Of a stretch of DNA of 64,000 nucleotides, positions 42,566-54,603 are shown one piece after another. This DNA comes from Bombyx mori (taxonomy: Eukaryota > Arthropoda > Insecta > Lepidoptera > Bombycidae), in contig NC_085121.1 in NCBI RefSeq assembly GCF_030269925.1, positions 3,179,501-3,243,500 on the forward strand, in the 5' to 3' direction. The notes under the pieces were generated by a model. It was not told the origin of the DNA and made no database searches. It saw only the letters and a program-made list of their open reading frames with translations. Position 1 is the stretch's first letter. Each line of letters starts with the position of its first letter. The position numbers and the translations under genes were made by a program.

Positions 42566-45500
42566 CTGAAAAGGTAAAATACAGTTATTCAAATCTAAGC
42601 TTACAAACATTCTTTATATCATTGCAATTGACACTTTAACACCACACCTCAAAGTTGGTTGTGGCTAATCACCACCCGTACACTCAGAACAAACAAATGG
42701 AATCCTTCTAATTTCAACTTTACCAGTCATGTATATTTTACACGAAGAGTGTTGGAGTTATAGTAATGAAAGAAAAATGAAGGATCAGAAAGGTATTTTT
42801 ACTAATACACGTATGTACTCAATGCTGTAGTACTACCAGCTAATTCTAGTTCATGATCATACCCGATCCTATAGACCGAATGGTAAACAGTCGACGTCAC
42901 CCTAAACACGTCACTACGGATCCTCCCGATCCATTAACTGTGCTTTTAGGTACCACAAGCACTAATCACCGTCCTCGTCGAACCCGTCGCTTGCGACGAA
43001 GGGCTCGACGAGTGAATTAACCCATAGACACAGCCCACTAAGTTTCTCGTCAGATCTTCTCAGTGGGTCGCGTTTCCGATTCTGTGCTAGATTCTGCGAA
43101 GCACTGGTCTTGCTAGGGCCAGTGTTAGCAGCACTCCCGGTTAGAGCCTTGTAAGCTCACGTACACGTCAAGGAGAAGCTGAAATAGCCTCTCAAAGCTA
43201 TCAGCATACGTAGGAAAAAAAAGTTCATGATGTATCATAATATTCCCATATTATATGATGACCATTTTTGACGAAGCTGCATGAATACTACAGTCGTACT
43301 AGTACCTACTACATACCTACGTACAGTACCTACTAGAAATACTACAATAGTTGCAAAGCAATTATTTTCCAGTTTAGTAACGATGCATCTTTTATTTGAC
43401 TACTATCACTGAAGTGGGCTTCATATTTGTATTTTCAGGTAAGATTATCCTTTGCTAAATCTCTCATATTTTCAAGAAAATAATCACGGGTCCTAGGCCA
43501 GCTTAGTTCTATTTTAATTCATAGTAACAACCGTACCTAACTAGTACGTTAAATTATCACAATTTAACCCCTAACACTAAAAGTAGGTGTTGATATTTTC
43601 GATACTACGTAACATAGTCTAGAGGAATATATATGTCGGCGCAAATATGACTATTTACCTACTGATCATCAACTAATTACTCTGTGATAAGAAATTGATG
43701 TTAAACAGTCCCTTTTATTGTAATTTCAATACTTTAAAATCTTGTAAACACGCTCACGTGTTTAATACTTGTAAACACGCTGACGTGTACGAAGTCCTAT
43801 AAATACGGCCGTGCTGTCTAGCGTTGATTCATTCGTGTCCGAGCCGTAGCACAGTACGGATCTCTCTGTAACGTTGTTATGCTTCTCGTGCAATATACGC
43901 AGTTCTCTTGAAGTTTTGTTTTGGAAGCCCAAACATGAGTCATCGTCGAGAACTTAATGACCGTGACGTCAGCAATGGTGACGTCACACTTTTTAAAAAC
44001 ATTCCTTCAGCGTTTCTCCTCCGTCATATATATTTTATTCAATTTTCACGAGTCGTAGATATGAAATAAGAACTACTCTTACGGCATCCATTAATCGCAT
44101 TTCTTGAATCCATTTGATTGTATCTAACGTTCCGAAGACTTTTGTACAACAGATAAAGTAGTCTTAATTACAAACTATTTGCATTTCAGGGAAAAAAAAA
44201 ATTGTAAATAAGTAGCCAATTTTACTACTATACTTGATACCCATGACACTACAACTTTAAACTTTTTGAGACATGAAGACCAATTCGATTTGTATTGTAC
44301 ATAGTAACTGTTTGTCGAACCGGATACACGAGTAATAACTTCGGAGAAGAGACAGATTGGAAGGTTTCAAAATACTAACGTTAAAAACGGTTTTTTTTAT
44401 TGCTTAGATGGGTGGACGAGCTCACAGCCCACCTGGTGTTAAGTGGTTACTGGAGCCCATAGACATCTACAATGTAAATGCGCCACCCACCTTGAGATAT
44501 AAGTTCTAAGGTCTCAGTATAATTACAACGGCTACCCCACCCTTACTGCTTCACGGCAGAAATAGGCGGGGTGGTGGTACCTACCCGTGCGGACTCACAA
44601 GAGGTCCTACCACCAGTGATTACGCAAATTATAATTTTGCGGGTTTGATTTTTATTACACGATGTTATTCCTTCACCGTGGAAGTCAATTGTGAACATTT
44701 GTTAAGTACGTATTTCATTAGAAAAATCGGTACCCGCCTGCGGGATTCGAACACCGGTGCATCGCTACATACGAATGCACCGGACGTCTTATCCTTTAGG
44801 TCACGACGATTTCAAACGGTTTGATTCGAAAAACATATTTAGAGACGAACACAGCTCAAAAGTTAATAATTATCTAGTCCGTTATTGTTGAATCGATCTG
44901 TAAACGAATGCGTAATCGATATCACAATATTAAACAGAACCATGACTTGTTTATTTTGCAAAGGTTATCGAAAGGATCAATGGTAAATTCTGGTTTGGTA
45001 AATTACGTTGTCTGTGAATTTCCGTAGGACCTGCTGCGTTATTTCTCAGGGTTATTGTGACCTTTTTAGTCCATTCATTTAAATGCTTTAATAATAGTAC
45101 AATATTAAAATTACATTTCCATAGTGATATTTTTAAAGTTTTAATTGATTATGTTCGAACGTTCTAATGCTTAAGAGCGTTAGATGTCAAGAATTGATAA
45201 ATTTTTTGAACAAAAATATGTTAAAATATCGTCTAATTGTAACAAAATACGAATTATGGTGATGTGGTTAAGCCGATTAATAACACTATGTCGTATAACA
45301 GGCCTTTTTAGTCAGACTCATCACCGGGTCACAAAGGTCACTTTCATGACTAGAAACAGCTATGTTACAATTATGACTAGAAAAGGCACGTTATTTGCTT
45401 CATTAGAACTAAAGAGTTCTCAGAAACCGCAGGATATGTTTTTTATTCTTTTGCAGAGAACAGGCTTGCTCTAAACGCCATATTAATTTAAGATCTCTAG

Positions 45501-48500
45501 AGCATTCCTTAATTATCAAAGTTGAATTGTCAGATGGAGAAAGTGGATTGAATTTATAACTACCACAATTTTTAAAAGATTGTATTAAACGCCAATTAAC
45601 ATCGTTTTGCATGAGCTTCATAATTTTCAAAATGTTATTTAGATTTATATAATTAACGTATAAACAAAGACACCTTGCAGTAATTAATATTTCTTGTAAT
45701 AAAAACAACAGTGTTTCTCTTGCCACAATTAGAGTATCACGAATATTTACGGTAAGACCAGGTATGTAGGTAAGTGTGTATATAAAATGTATTGTTTTCG
45801 ACAAGTTTTTCCAATTTTACTTTTTTTTTATTGGTCATTAAATCTAAATGTGAAAGATCGATACGCCATTCATCAATCTTCAATCCACTTTCGTTTGCGT
45901 TGAGCGGCCACCGATTAATCGATGTTTATCGATCCATCAAACCATCAATTATTCAGTTACATAAAGAATCTTTATAAGCCCGTACATTATTCAATTTTAC
46001 GCTTTACGACTCGTACAATTAGTGTGAAAGTTGCTTGATGATCGATTAGTGAATTGAAATTTTGATGCTCTGTCGATAATAATTCATGCACGAAATAGGG
46101 TTGTAGTATTTTCCAATAATTACTTTTAAATTAATATTCATTTTTATTTTCGTAGTTTAAAAAAATCATCCTCCCTCAGCTCTTAGCTCAATTATACTCT
46201 GTTCCTGCGATTACCAATAAGAGAATATCGAGATAAAAGAAAAAAAACAACTGCCGTATTGTACCTGTGTAAGAAGTCACACACACTTCTTTGATCTAAT
46301 TAAATTATTCACTCAACAACCGTACCATTTATTTTTTCTCCTACCTACGCCGAAAGTTCGGTTTTCCTCTCGCTGTACAGGGAAGAAAGTCTAACTTTTT
46401 CTCCCTGGGTACTGACAAGTGCGCATGCGCTTTAGTGTCTACATTTGCTCTCACGCACCTAAAATTCTCCGCCATTGTTGTGCTCGGGTAATTTGCAATA
46501 TTGTGTTTAGTGTAAAAGTGAAATAAACAAAAGGCAATAAAATTTAATAGTGAAGTATTAAGCAAAGATGATTAGTAGTAGTTTATTTAAAAATAAAAAA
46601 AACACTTAAATTGTTTTTTTATTAGAATAAAGTAGGATATCTCATCATGCGTGTTTTTTGGCAATTTTACTCGCAGGAGGAAATGGCCTACTTTTGTTCC
46701 TTGATGCACAATGTACTATACTCACGTCTAACTTTACTCATTAATTAGACTTATTACAGCTATAATATTACATTCACATACAATGCTTACTTACATTAAA
46801 AAATATCGTAAACAATCTTTGCAATGATATAAATTACTTGTTTTATCAGAGCGTTCAACACCGTCACACGTTAAAAATACGAATAAGTTTATATTCAATT
46901 GAAATATTTGTATTTTAATAAATATGCTAAAAAAACACGCGAAATACTAAAAAAAATTGTAAAGGATTTTGGATGCTATCTACCATTTAGTCCACAGAGG
47001 TACGCTATTCGACATATGCCTCCCCCAAGCTTCACCATAGCGACCGGATTCAATTAAAAGTAATTAAGTAATGTCAGTATTTTCTTCGATTTTCGCGAGT
47101 AGCAAATTTAATTAAAACTACTTTATGGTTTATAATAAGAATTTAAAATTAAAATAATAATTTACAGTGGTCGTGTTTGTGGATGATTAAACTTTTATTC
47201 GTCGTCTACATTTATTTTGTTAAGTTAGGTCTAAAGCTATGTTCTCACAAAAAATACCTAATGCACCAAGGCTTTGTATGTTTTGTAAATAGCATTATCA
47301 ATACATAATTTGTTGCCATCCATAAAGGTTTTGAGAGTTGAAATATTATGTCGCTGTGACCATGAAAAGAGATCATTATTTATGTGAGCTTTTGATGTGG
47401 ATGGCGCAAGGTACCGTCCATGTTATTATGGAGATACATTAAACTGGCGCTCAATGGAACTTGAAGGTTGCGAGACGAAATGAGTTCAGCATTTTTGTTA
47501 ATTTTTTTTTTTTTTCATAGATCAATTTAAGGTATTTCGAGTTAATAATAACCTTGAATATTTATTTAAAACTAGCTGAGCTGCCCCTGTCATTGCTGAT
47601 GTCCATGAGCGACGGTAACCACTCACCATCAGGTGGGCCGTATGCTCGTGTGCTAAAACGGGCAATAAAAAAGACAAATTTTTCCATTATTGCCCGATGC
47701 TATCAAAAGAAAAACATAGTAACAAAATTGTATTATAATAAACATTACATTTTTTTACCATGTTTTTGTACGCAAAAAAGTTCCAATCGAGCTGTATGAT
47801 TCTATCCGAAGCCACAACCTCGCACAAGATAATCTTACATAGCAACGAATTGTTGCCGACGAGAGATTCAGGGAAACTCACAATTTATGTATATATATTA
47901 ACGTGGAAACAGGGACGTTTGTCGTTCCCTCACACCCACGCGACATTGTCCATTATAGTTGGGATAAATAAACGACACAATTGACATAACATTTTTGGAC
48001 GTTTCTCTTTGATATATTATTCTATTTGGTATTTATTGCCAGGATAAAATACTTATTTTTATTTTTCAGTATTGCGGTTCTATACGAGTTTAAAATCCTA
48101 TTGACGATTGTATGTCGAATATGTTTTTTAAGGTTATATTATTATGCGGTTTATTATAATGCCACATGACCCGAAATATTGTCCTTTACTATTATTTAAA
48201 TATTTTAGAGTATTACGAATAAAGTATAAGTTATTGGTTAGTAAGAGAAATGAATTAGCTTAAATCATTGATTAAATATTTCTATAAAACATGAGAGTTA
48301 ATTTTAAATGGATAGAAAAGCAACATTCCATTTGATGCATTGAAATTTGTGTGAATAGTTTCCGTTTCGGATCAGCTTTGTTCAATATTTGAACGGACGT
48401 ATAATCTCAATTTACCCAAGACTAGCTCGATAAATACAACCTTAACACGTGTTCAATGAATTTCAATACAAAGGATTAATGAGCATCGAACATGACAGTT

Positions 48501-51477
48501 TGAAATTTGAGTATTTTGACGTGACTAATAAGGTAATTAATGCACGGTCTTAATTATCATATTACTACTATTGTAAAACCACGAAAGAAGCGTGTTGAAG
48601 ATAATAAATAACAAAAAAAAATACAATATTGAGTAAAAGTCTTTTTGACTTGAAATGCCACACACATTTTTGTGTGCTTTGTTCCTTCGACCCGGATCAG
48701 TTGATGAAATTCCAAACCTTGATTTTTACCAAAGTTATTTAGTTTAAGCTTTATAATGCGAATTCAATACGAATATTGATTTATAACGGTGTCAATCAAA
48801 TTAAAATCTCCAGTTTGTGTTTGAGCGTTTAAATACTTACGATGCTTTTGACAACCGTCAACGTTCTCAGGCCAGTCACAAGAGTGGGCGTTCTCATTGT
48901 ACAAAAGCCCTCCGATGCAAAGCTGCTCCGTGGCGGTGCCGTTCCAGCAGGTCCAGTACCTGGTGCAGGAGGTCTCGTGGCCAAAGATACCGTACAGCCA
49001 GTCGCAGTGCTCCGTGCCGATTGGGGGATCTGAAAATAAAGCAGGCGTTGACAGATTAAGATGGGAGATAATATGTGGGTAATTATTCTTGGATCATTAT
49101 TGTAAGATATGCCTCATATTAAAATTAGACCGAAATTAGGTTATTAAGGGCTTAGACCCCGAGATCCTACGTCATAAAGTTAATTAATAGATAATAGAAT
49201 TAGAATATAAAAAGTTTTTACAGTGAAAGTAAATTTTGGTGCATTAAAACTAGACGGCAATGCATTTCACTTAGTGGAAAGTGGACATTGTCGCCTATTG
49301 ACACCGACTACGCTAAGGAAGACATATCGTAGTTCTCTGGAAACATCTAAGGGGTGAGTTCACTTCAGGTATATATTAAAAAAGAATGCAAATTAAAGGT
49401 ACTCTGATCTTTTAGCGCAAATTCGATCCTAATTCAGTATGGTCCTGGTTGTACGTTAAGCAAGCGTTGTTTGTTAGCGGGACCGGGGGCCACAGCACGA
49501 ATATACTGCACAATGTACGAAACTGGTGGTAGGACCTCTTGGGAGTCCGCACGGGTAGGTACCACCACCCTGTCTATTTCCGCCGTGAAGCAGTAATGCG
49601 TTTCGGTTCGAAGGGTGGGGTAGCCGTTGTAACTATACTGAGACCTTAGGACTTATATCTCGAGGAGGGTGGCGCATTTACGTTGTAGATGTCTATGGGC
49701 TTCAGTAACCACTTAACACCAGGCGGGCTGTGAGCTCGTCCATCCATATAAGCTATAAAAAAAAGTCTTCTTTTTCTTCACCTTATCCTACTAGGTGGAA
49801 TCGGCACAGCTAATTTTTCTCTTCCATTCTTTTCTATCAGCTGTCATCTCAACACTCACTCATTTCTCTCTCATATTGTCATTCACACACTCAATTCATG
49901 TCTTCTTCGGTCGACCTCTTCCCTCTCTACATTGTACTACCATTTCCATACATCTCCTAGTCACATGCATCTTCTTTCTACGCATCACATGTCCATACCA
50001 CGCTAACCGTCCGCTCTTTAAGTTCTTGTTTACCGGGGCTACTTTCACACTTCCTCTGATATACTCATTCTTTATCCTGTAATGTACGAAACTAGTACAT
50101 GCAAATATTAAAATGGTATAAAAATTAAAAATTCAAAATCGATAATGGACCTACTAAACTGTCTACACTGTATGAACTAATTACCACTAAACAGCTACTG
50201 GACTAACTACTGGACTAAGATGTCCATCCACACTGGACGAACTAATTACTACTTAACAGCTACTGGACTAATTACTGGACTAAACTGTCTAAATACTAAG
50301 CTGTCCAATATTGTTCGTTCAACTCGTCTACAATAACATGTGTGATACTCTTAAATAAATAGTATATGATAGCAAGCATTCAAGCATGAAATTCCTGAAC
50401 AAAAATAAACGCCCTAGTTATCCTCGTAAACTTTTAGGGCACTTACTCAATGCGAAAATTCTCGTCCAAGATGTCCTAATAAAAATATCGGCATTATTAA
50501 AATAGATAAGATCGCGCTGTTGTGAAAAGTATTTAAATAATTTCCCGGTAATATTGATTACGTAGATCCTGGATCGTTTAAAAATTTTATGACATAAAAT
50601 ACATTACGTATCTTTTTGGTGGTTGGTTGGAATTTATAAAATGCCATTCTAGTTTTTATTTTTGAGTAAGTATGAATTTTAAGCTGTACTTTTAACAATT
50701 ACTACATTATGAATTGAATTCATGACTTCTAGTCACAGTCTGCTATAGTCTCTTTTTCTATTCCGTGACTCAAATGTATTTCAAGAATATTTCTAACGCT
50801 ATGTGAAATTTGGTGATACTCTAAGGATAATGTGTTAAAAGGTTACAAAATTTATAAATGACATAACGTGAGCTTGTAAAACCAAAGAAGATATACAAGC
50901 ATTTAGGTTTTTCACATTGCAGTAGCTCGTAGACGTGGCTTTAGTTTGCCGAAGGACCGAAAGAGCTTTATTATACTATAGACATTAATATTTCTCAAAG
51001 AGGTAACTGTTTGTAGAAAATGTGCAGGATCTTCTCAGCGGGTCGCGATTTCGATCCGGTAATAGATTCATTCGCGAAGCAACCTTTAGTTGTTAGGTCT
51101 TCTTCGGAAGCGCTCGGGCAGCTATTAGCAAATCCCATCCCTCCTAGCTGAGCCTTTGCTCGCCCAGCTGATCTGGTGAAGATGAAAACCAGTAATTTTC
51201 AATCCTAAAAAAGAAAAAAGAAAATATGCATACTTACTTATCTGAGCCTTCGGGTACTCGCAGTAATTTGACCTCCAAGGGTAATCGCAGCCCTCAGTCA
51301 CCCCTCGATGTTTGCCCGCAAAAACAAGTCCATTGGGGCAGTCGTATTGTACCGATTGTCCGTTGTCACATTCCCAATACTTGTCGCAGTATTTGTCATC
51401 GGCCACTATTCTAGCTTTGGTCTTGCACGGGTCCTCGATTTGGGCACATGATGTTAGGTTTATGGCTGCCAGGATCA
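42339..51477 (-). CDS. CPAP3/obstructor-like protein with three chitin-binding domains
   Basis: Three minus-strand exons (51477-51238, 49029-48841, 42565-42339) join in phase; each encodes one peritrophin-A (CBM14) domain with six cysteines: DKYCDKYWECDNGQSVQYDC, then HETSCTRYWTCWNGTATEQL, then KSCNRYWQCQGGYPRLQRC. The first exon seen starts ..VILAAINLTSCAQIEDPC, the hydrophobic end of a signal peptide with likely cleavage after SCA. The coding start must therefore be in an earlier exon, not located. The family (cuticular proteins analogous to peritrophins, Drosophila obstructors/Gasp) organises chitin in cuticle and trachea. The C-terminus is PTTTAPPPEEEQQDARQVS and stop. The introns are 2.2 kb and 6.3 kb. 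The subclass is uncertain. Confidence 0.88.
42890..43225 (+). repeat. Jockey LINE family 2, 3' end
   Basis: CACGTCACTACGGATCCTCC through CCTCTCAAAGCTATCAGC and an A-rich end. It lies in CPAP3-like intron 3. Confidence 0.78.
43226..43740. other. Intron DNA, nothing recognised
   Basis: AT-rich, with short ACCTACTA repeats near 43300-43330. Confidence 0.3.
43741..43788 (+). promoter_or_regulatory. Direct repeat with E-box/ACGTG cores
   Basis: CTTGTAAACACGCTCACGTGT (43741-43761 without its last base is 20) and the same word with G for C at 43768-43788 are spaced 27 bases apart. The cores CACGTG and GACGTG are bHLH or bHLH-PAS type sites. They lie just upstream of a TATA box. Confidence 0.5.
43798..43863 (+). 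promoter_or_regulatory. Core promoter: TATA, initiator and DPE
   Basis: TATAAATA is at 43798-43805, the arthropod-type initiator TCATTC at 43829-43834 (A +1 = 43831, TATA at -33), and GGATC at +28, fitting the DPE consensus RGWYV. All three are at textbook spacing. No coding exon was recognised downstream, apart from a short frame from 43935 (MSHRRELNDRDVSN). Confidence 0.5.
43935..43986 (+). promoter_or_regulatory. AP-1 site and two perfect CREs
   Basis: TGAGTCA (43935-43941) is the AP-1 consensus. TGACGTCA occurs twice (43964-43971 and 43979-43986), 15 bases apart. Together with the core promoter upstream they form a compact cluster. Confidence 0.5.
44388..44812 (-). repeat. Full-length Bm1 SINE with target duplication
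   Basis: It runs from the T run to GGTCACGACGATTTC. AAACGGTTT flanks both sides (about 44385 and 44814), a likely target duplication. It lies in CPAP3-like intron 3. Confidence 0.92.
44823..46330. other. Intron DNA, nothing recognised
   Basis: AT-rich; open frames at 45184-45474 and 45409-45804 overlap on opposite strands and show no protein features or splice signals. Confidence 0.35.
46331..46560 (+). promoter_or_regulatory. Possible promoter region with NRF-1-type palindrome
   Basis: TGCGCATGCGCT at 46420-46431 matches the NRF-1/erect wing consensus. The surrounding 150 bases are less AT-rich than the rest of the intron. It could be a promoter or the 5' end of a mobile element. Confidence 0.3.
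46561..47577. other. Intron DNA, small RTE remnant
   Basis: 46985-47045 is a minus-strand scrap of the RTE 3' end (CATATGCCTCCCCCAAGCTT). The rest is not recognised. Confidence 0.4.
47578..47672 (+). repeat. Jockey LINE family 1 tail
   Basis: CTGCCCCTGTCATTGCTGAT to GGGCAATAAAAAAG, the same tail as 19740-19830. Confidence 0.78.
47673..48840. other. Intron DNA, nothing recognised
   Basis: AT-rich, no exon or element recognised. Confidence 0.3.
48841..49029 (-). CDS. CPAP3-like middle exon
   Basis: The acceptor is TTTATTTTCAG and the donor GTAAGT. It encodes PPIGTEHCDWLYGIFGHETS to ENAHSCDWPENVDGCQKH, one complete chitin-binding domain; phase 1 on both sides. Confidence 0.92.
49030..49511. 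other. Intron DNA, nothing recognised
   Basis: No repeat or exon recognised in this part of CPAP3-like intron 2. Confidence 0.3.
49525..50080. mobile_element. Bm1 and RTE-like LINE joined inside one target duplication
   Basis: A 5'-truncated Bm1 (+, 49525-49762) meets a minus-strand family A LINE fragment (49765-50080) tail to tail. The whole is flanked by AATGTACGAAACT at 49512-49524 and 50081-50093, a perfect 13-base duplication. Confidence 0.8.
50154..50298 (+). repeat. Two-unit ~70 bp tandem repeat
   Basis: The order GAACTAATTAC, TAAACAGCTACTGGACTAA, TACTGGACTAA recurs with few changes in two neighbouring units. Confidence 0.7.
50299..51019. other. Intron DNA, nothing recognised
   Basis: AT-rich, no exon or element recognised. 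Confidence 0.3.
51025..51215 (+). repeat. Jockey LINE family 2 tail (short variant)
   Basis: It resembles 54420-54600: GGATCTTCTCAGCGGGTCGC, then GCGAAGCAACC and a CCAGTAATTTTCAATCCTAA end, 23 bases from the CPAP3-like exon donor. Confidence 0.65.
51238..51477 (-). CDS. CPAP3-like exon with signal peptide end
   Basis: The acceptor is TTTCGTCCGCAG and the donor GTAAGTATG. It encodes VILAAINLTSCAQIEDPCKT, then the first chitin-binding domain to SNYCEYPKAQI plus one base. It starts within a codon, so an upstream exon carries the start codon. Confidence 0.9.
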
Positions 51478-52037
51478 CTGCGGACGAAAAAATTTTGTCA
51501 GGACTGACGTATTTATAGCACGTTTCGATTAGGGGCAAGTTAATTTATTAGAAAGCTTAAGTTTTTCTGCGTAAGGTTCATTTTATAGCTTTAAGGAAGG
51601 ACACCATTATTTTGCATTCGAGAAGTTTACTCTCTCAAACAATGTCTACGCAGGCTTGAAATCGCATCGTCACACCCGTTTCTACCGTGAAGCTTTGTTT
51701 TATTGATGTTTGAAGTCAATAAAACGTTTTGAATCGTATTATTTGAGGCGGAACAGTGAGCAACTTAACGATCAAATGAATGAATTCTAAAAAAAGTGTC
51801 CGTACCGCTTAAGGATTTATGCTCCAGCAAACAAAGAGGGGAATGTTCTCTATAGACACGCTGAAGGGTAGGGCTGAACCACATATTTACGATTACAGTA
51901 ACGTAACACCCGACGTAGCGAAATGTGTCAGTAATGTCTGAATATAAACTTTTTTTGCGGCCTTTGTAGGTTTACGACACATCTCATGATGAATGGTTAC
52001 CGTCGTTCATATACGTCGGTAACGCATCTGAGAGTGA
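51478..52037. other. No gene recognised; CPAP3-like first exon not found
   Basis: A reading through the acceptor (MPLIETCYKYVSPDKIF...) lacks a signal-like start and is rejected. 51990-52030 is a weak family 1 tail remnant. Confidence 0.3.
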
Positions 52038-52140
52038 TTAGTGTACTTAGTGCGAGTTTTTTAACTTCTCGATCGCGTAAAAGTTAACTCGAATTTGTAT
52101 GGAGTTGAAACAGCGCCTCTACGTTTGCCGCTAGGGCTTT
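52038..52140. mobile_element. Palindromic MITE, partial copy
   Basis: It contains the left arm and centre (TTAGTGCGAGTTTTTTAAC to CGTTTGCCGCTAGGGC) and then stops; the right arm is lost. Confidence 0.7.
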
Positions 52141-52744
52141 GGATCTTTGAATTAGTTTAAATGTGACCTTTTCCACACAGTTCATTGAAAAGACGGGCTC
52201 ATTGCTAGAACCTATTTTATTAAATCTAAAAGCTAAATTAAATATGTGGTTTTAATTTTACCGCGTACTACCGACGTCGACTTTATTCCTCGAATGGTAA
52301 ATAAGCATACCGTTTTTCTTAGAATTTACATCAACACTTTTGATTATAGTTTGCACGTGTACCTAAATAAAAGTCCGCACGTTTTCTATTCGTATTTTAC
52401 GAAGCGAGACAATTCTATACGATTGTACAGTGTGAAGATGTTCTTATAAAGGGGATCGTAATTGTCGACCTTTGTTCAAAGGCTGATTTTCCGCTGTTTG
52501 CACTCAAGATGGACGTTACAGGAAGAACTTTTGCACAAAATTGTATGTTGACGGTGGGCGTTTTTTTCTCTTTCTTTCTTTCTTTTTATTAGATTGTAAA
52601 TACACAAGAGTGCTGCTTATCTGATAACAAGTACAGTCTTCTACACAATCGGAATGAGATTAATAAAAAAGGTTACAATTGAAAATTTTTTTTTTTTTGG
52701 ATATCATGTTGTTTCCATCGTAATTATCCTACATAATACACCTG
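52141..52744. other. No gene recognised
   Basis: AT-rich with T- and CTTT-rich runs (52561-52590). No exon. Confidence 0.3.
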
Positions 52745-52992
52745 TTTTTTTTCTTTTTCTTATATGGGTGTACGTGCTGACAGCCCACCTGGTGTTAAGT
52801 GGTTACTGGAGCCCATAGACATCTACAACGTAAATGCGCCACCCACCTTGAGATATAAGTTATTAGGTCTCATGTATAGTTACAACGGCTGCCTCACCCT
52901 TCAAGCCGAAACGAATTACTGCTTCACGGCAGAAATAGGCGAGGAGGTGGTACCTACCCGTGCGGACTCACAAGAGGTCCTACCACCAGTAA
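52745..52992 (-). repeat. Bm1 SINE, 5'-truncated
   Basis: It runs from the T/CTTT-rich tail to GAGGTCCTACCACCAGTAA. Confidence 0.88.
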
Positions 52993-53323
52993 ACATACTA
53001 TATAATGTCATACAAAAGATTGATATAGTTTCAAATACACACAGAACAGACGCATAAGACGAAACTTTGAGTTTTTTTTTTACGTTACGCAACCCTAAAA
53101 TAAGTAACAAGAATCATCAATTAATTTAAATAAAAACAAAAGTATTTATAAGCATAACAATTGATATTAAGAAACACCCGGCTAACGTTATAAACACTGT
53201 AATTTAAGATCGTAAAGCAATTATTCACGCTCGTACATCTGATTATAAGTGATGCAACTTAGACGAATGTGTTTTTTAAGGTTATTTGATTATTGGGAAA
53301 GGCTATGAGCTTTTTATGTATCA

Positions 53324-53570
53324 CTAGCTGACCCGGCAGACTTCGTAGTGCCTCAATCGATAAATAAAACACAAATCAAGGGGACACATCAAAGGAAAAA
53401 CAAAATTACTTGTTCTTATATAATTCTGAGCTTTTTTATATTTTCTCACCTTTTAAACCTTCCCTGGACTTCCACGAATAATTCAAGACCAAAATTAGCC
53501 AAATCGGTCTAGCCGTTCTCGAGTTTTAGCGAGACTAACAAACAGTAATTCATTTTTATATAAAATATAG
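53324..53570 (+). repeat. Dispersed repeat beginning CTAGCTGACCCGGC
   Basis: It shares GCAGACTTCGTAGTGCCTCA with the inverted copy at 13140-13284 and ends in TATATAAAATATAGAGAAG. Confidence 0.6.
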
Positions 53571-53604
53571 AGAAGATTATACATATTTCGGGGAGTTTTT
53601 TTTT

Positions 53605-53905
53605 CTATTGCCTCTGTAGGCAGAGGAGCTAGGCTCACCTGATGGTGAGTGGTTACCGTTGTTCATGGACGTCAGCAATGTCAGGGGCATAGCCAAGCCG
53701 CTGCCTACTGTTTAATACTCTCCACAAGCCTCGTTTGAAGAAGGACATGTCATAGCGCTCAGGAAACACCGTAGAGGGGAGCTCATTCCAAAGCCGGATG
53801 GTACATGGCAGAAGAGACCTCTGGAAGCGCACTGTGGATGAACGCAGTGGCTATAGGTAGTAAACATGAACTCTACACCGGTGGCGGAGTCTAATAGAGA
53901 GGGAT
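53605..53905 (-). repeat. Jockey LINE family 1, 3' coding end and tail
   Basis: The minus strand carries the tail and the LWNELP...FLPR coding end matching 33440-33670, with several differences. Confidence 0.75.
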
Positions 53906-53935
53906 GCGAGCGAGAGAGAGTTACAGTATAATTTA

Positions 53936-54603
53936 TTGCTCACCAAAACATATTATAAAAGCGATATTAAATACAATATATTCGTTGTGTTTGGTGGGGC
54001 TTTCGCTCACGCGGCCCGCACACACATAGACACCCTCCCATCTCTCCAATCCCGCTTTTGCAGGTTAGCCGTCGGAGCTCCGTGGTTCGTGAGGAACGTT
54101 GACCTACACGACGACCTGGGCCTCGAATCAATCCAGAAATACATGAAGTCAGCGTCGGAACGGTACTTCGATAAGGCTATGCGTCATGATAATCGCCTTA
54201 TCGTTGCCGCCGCTGACTACTCCCCGAATCTTGATCACGCAGGAGCCAGTCACCGTCGACGCCCTAGACACGTCCTTACGGATCCATCAGATCCAATAAC
54301 CTTTGCATTAGACGCCTTCAGCTCTAACGCTAGGAGCAGGCTTAGGGACCCCGGTAACCGCACTCGTCGAACTCGACAAAGAGTTCGACGTGCAACCTAA
54401 CCCATGAATCAGCTCGCTGAGTTTCTCGCCGGTAGTAGATTCATTCGCGAAGCAGCTGCTCTTGAGCTGTTAGGTTTCCTTCGGAGGCGCTCGGGCAGCT
54501 GTTAGCAAATCCCACCCCTTCTGGCTGAGGCTTTGCTTGCCCACCTTTCCTGGTGAAACTGGAAAGGCCTCCGGGCCACCAGTAATCCTTCAATCATAAA
54601 AAA
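53936..54603 (+). pseudogene. Jockey LINE family 2 C-terminal frame and 3' UTR
   Basis: The open frame reads RFCRLAVGAPWFVRNVDLHD, then SASERYFDKAMRHDNRLIVA and HVLTDPSDPITFALDAFSS to VRRAT and a stop at 54400. The 3' UTR follows with GAGTTTCTCGCCGG. This copy gives the coding identity of the many family 2 tails in the window. It lacks endonuclease and polymerase domains. Confidence 0.82.

Noticed and set aside
43698..43934. Solo LTR around the orphan promoter
   Set aside because: TG...CA ends are possible but no flanking duplication was found; kept only as an alternative.
45184..45804. Opposed open frames in the CPAP3-like intron
   Set aside because: No protein motif, splice site or codon pattern supports either.
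51478..51538. N-terminal extension MPLIETCYKYVSPDKIF of the chitin-binding protein
   Set aside because: It reads through a good acceptor (CCGCAG) and lacks a signal-peptide start.
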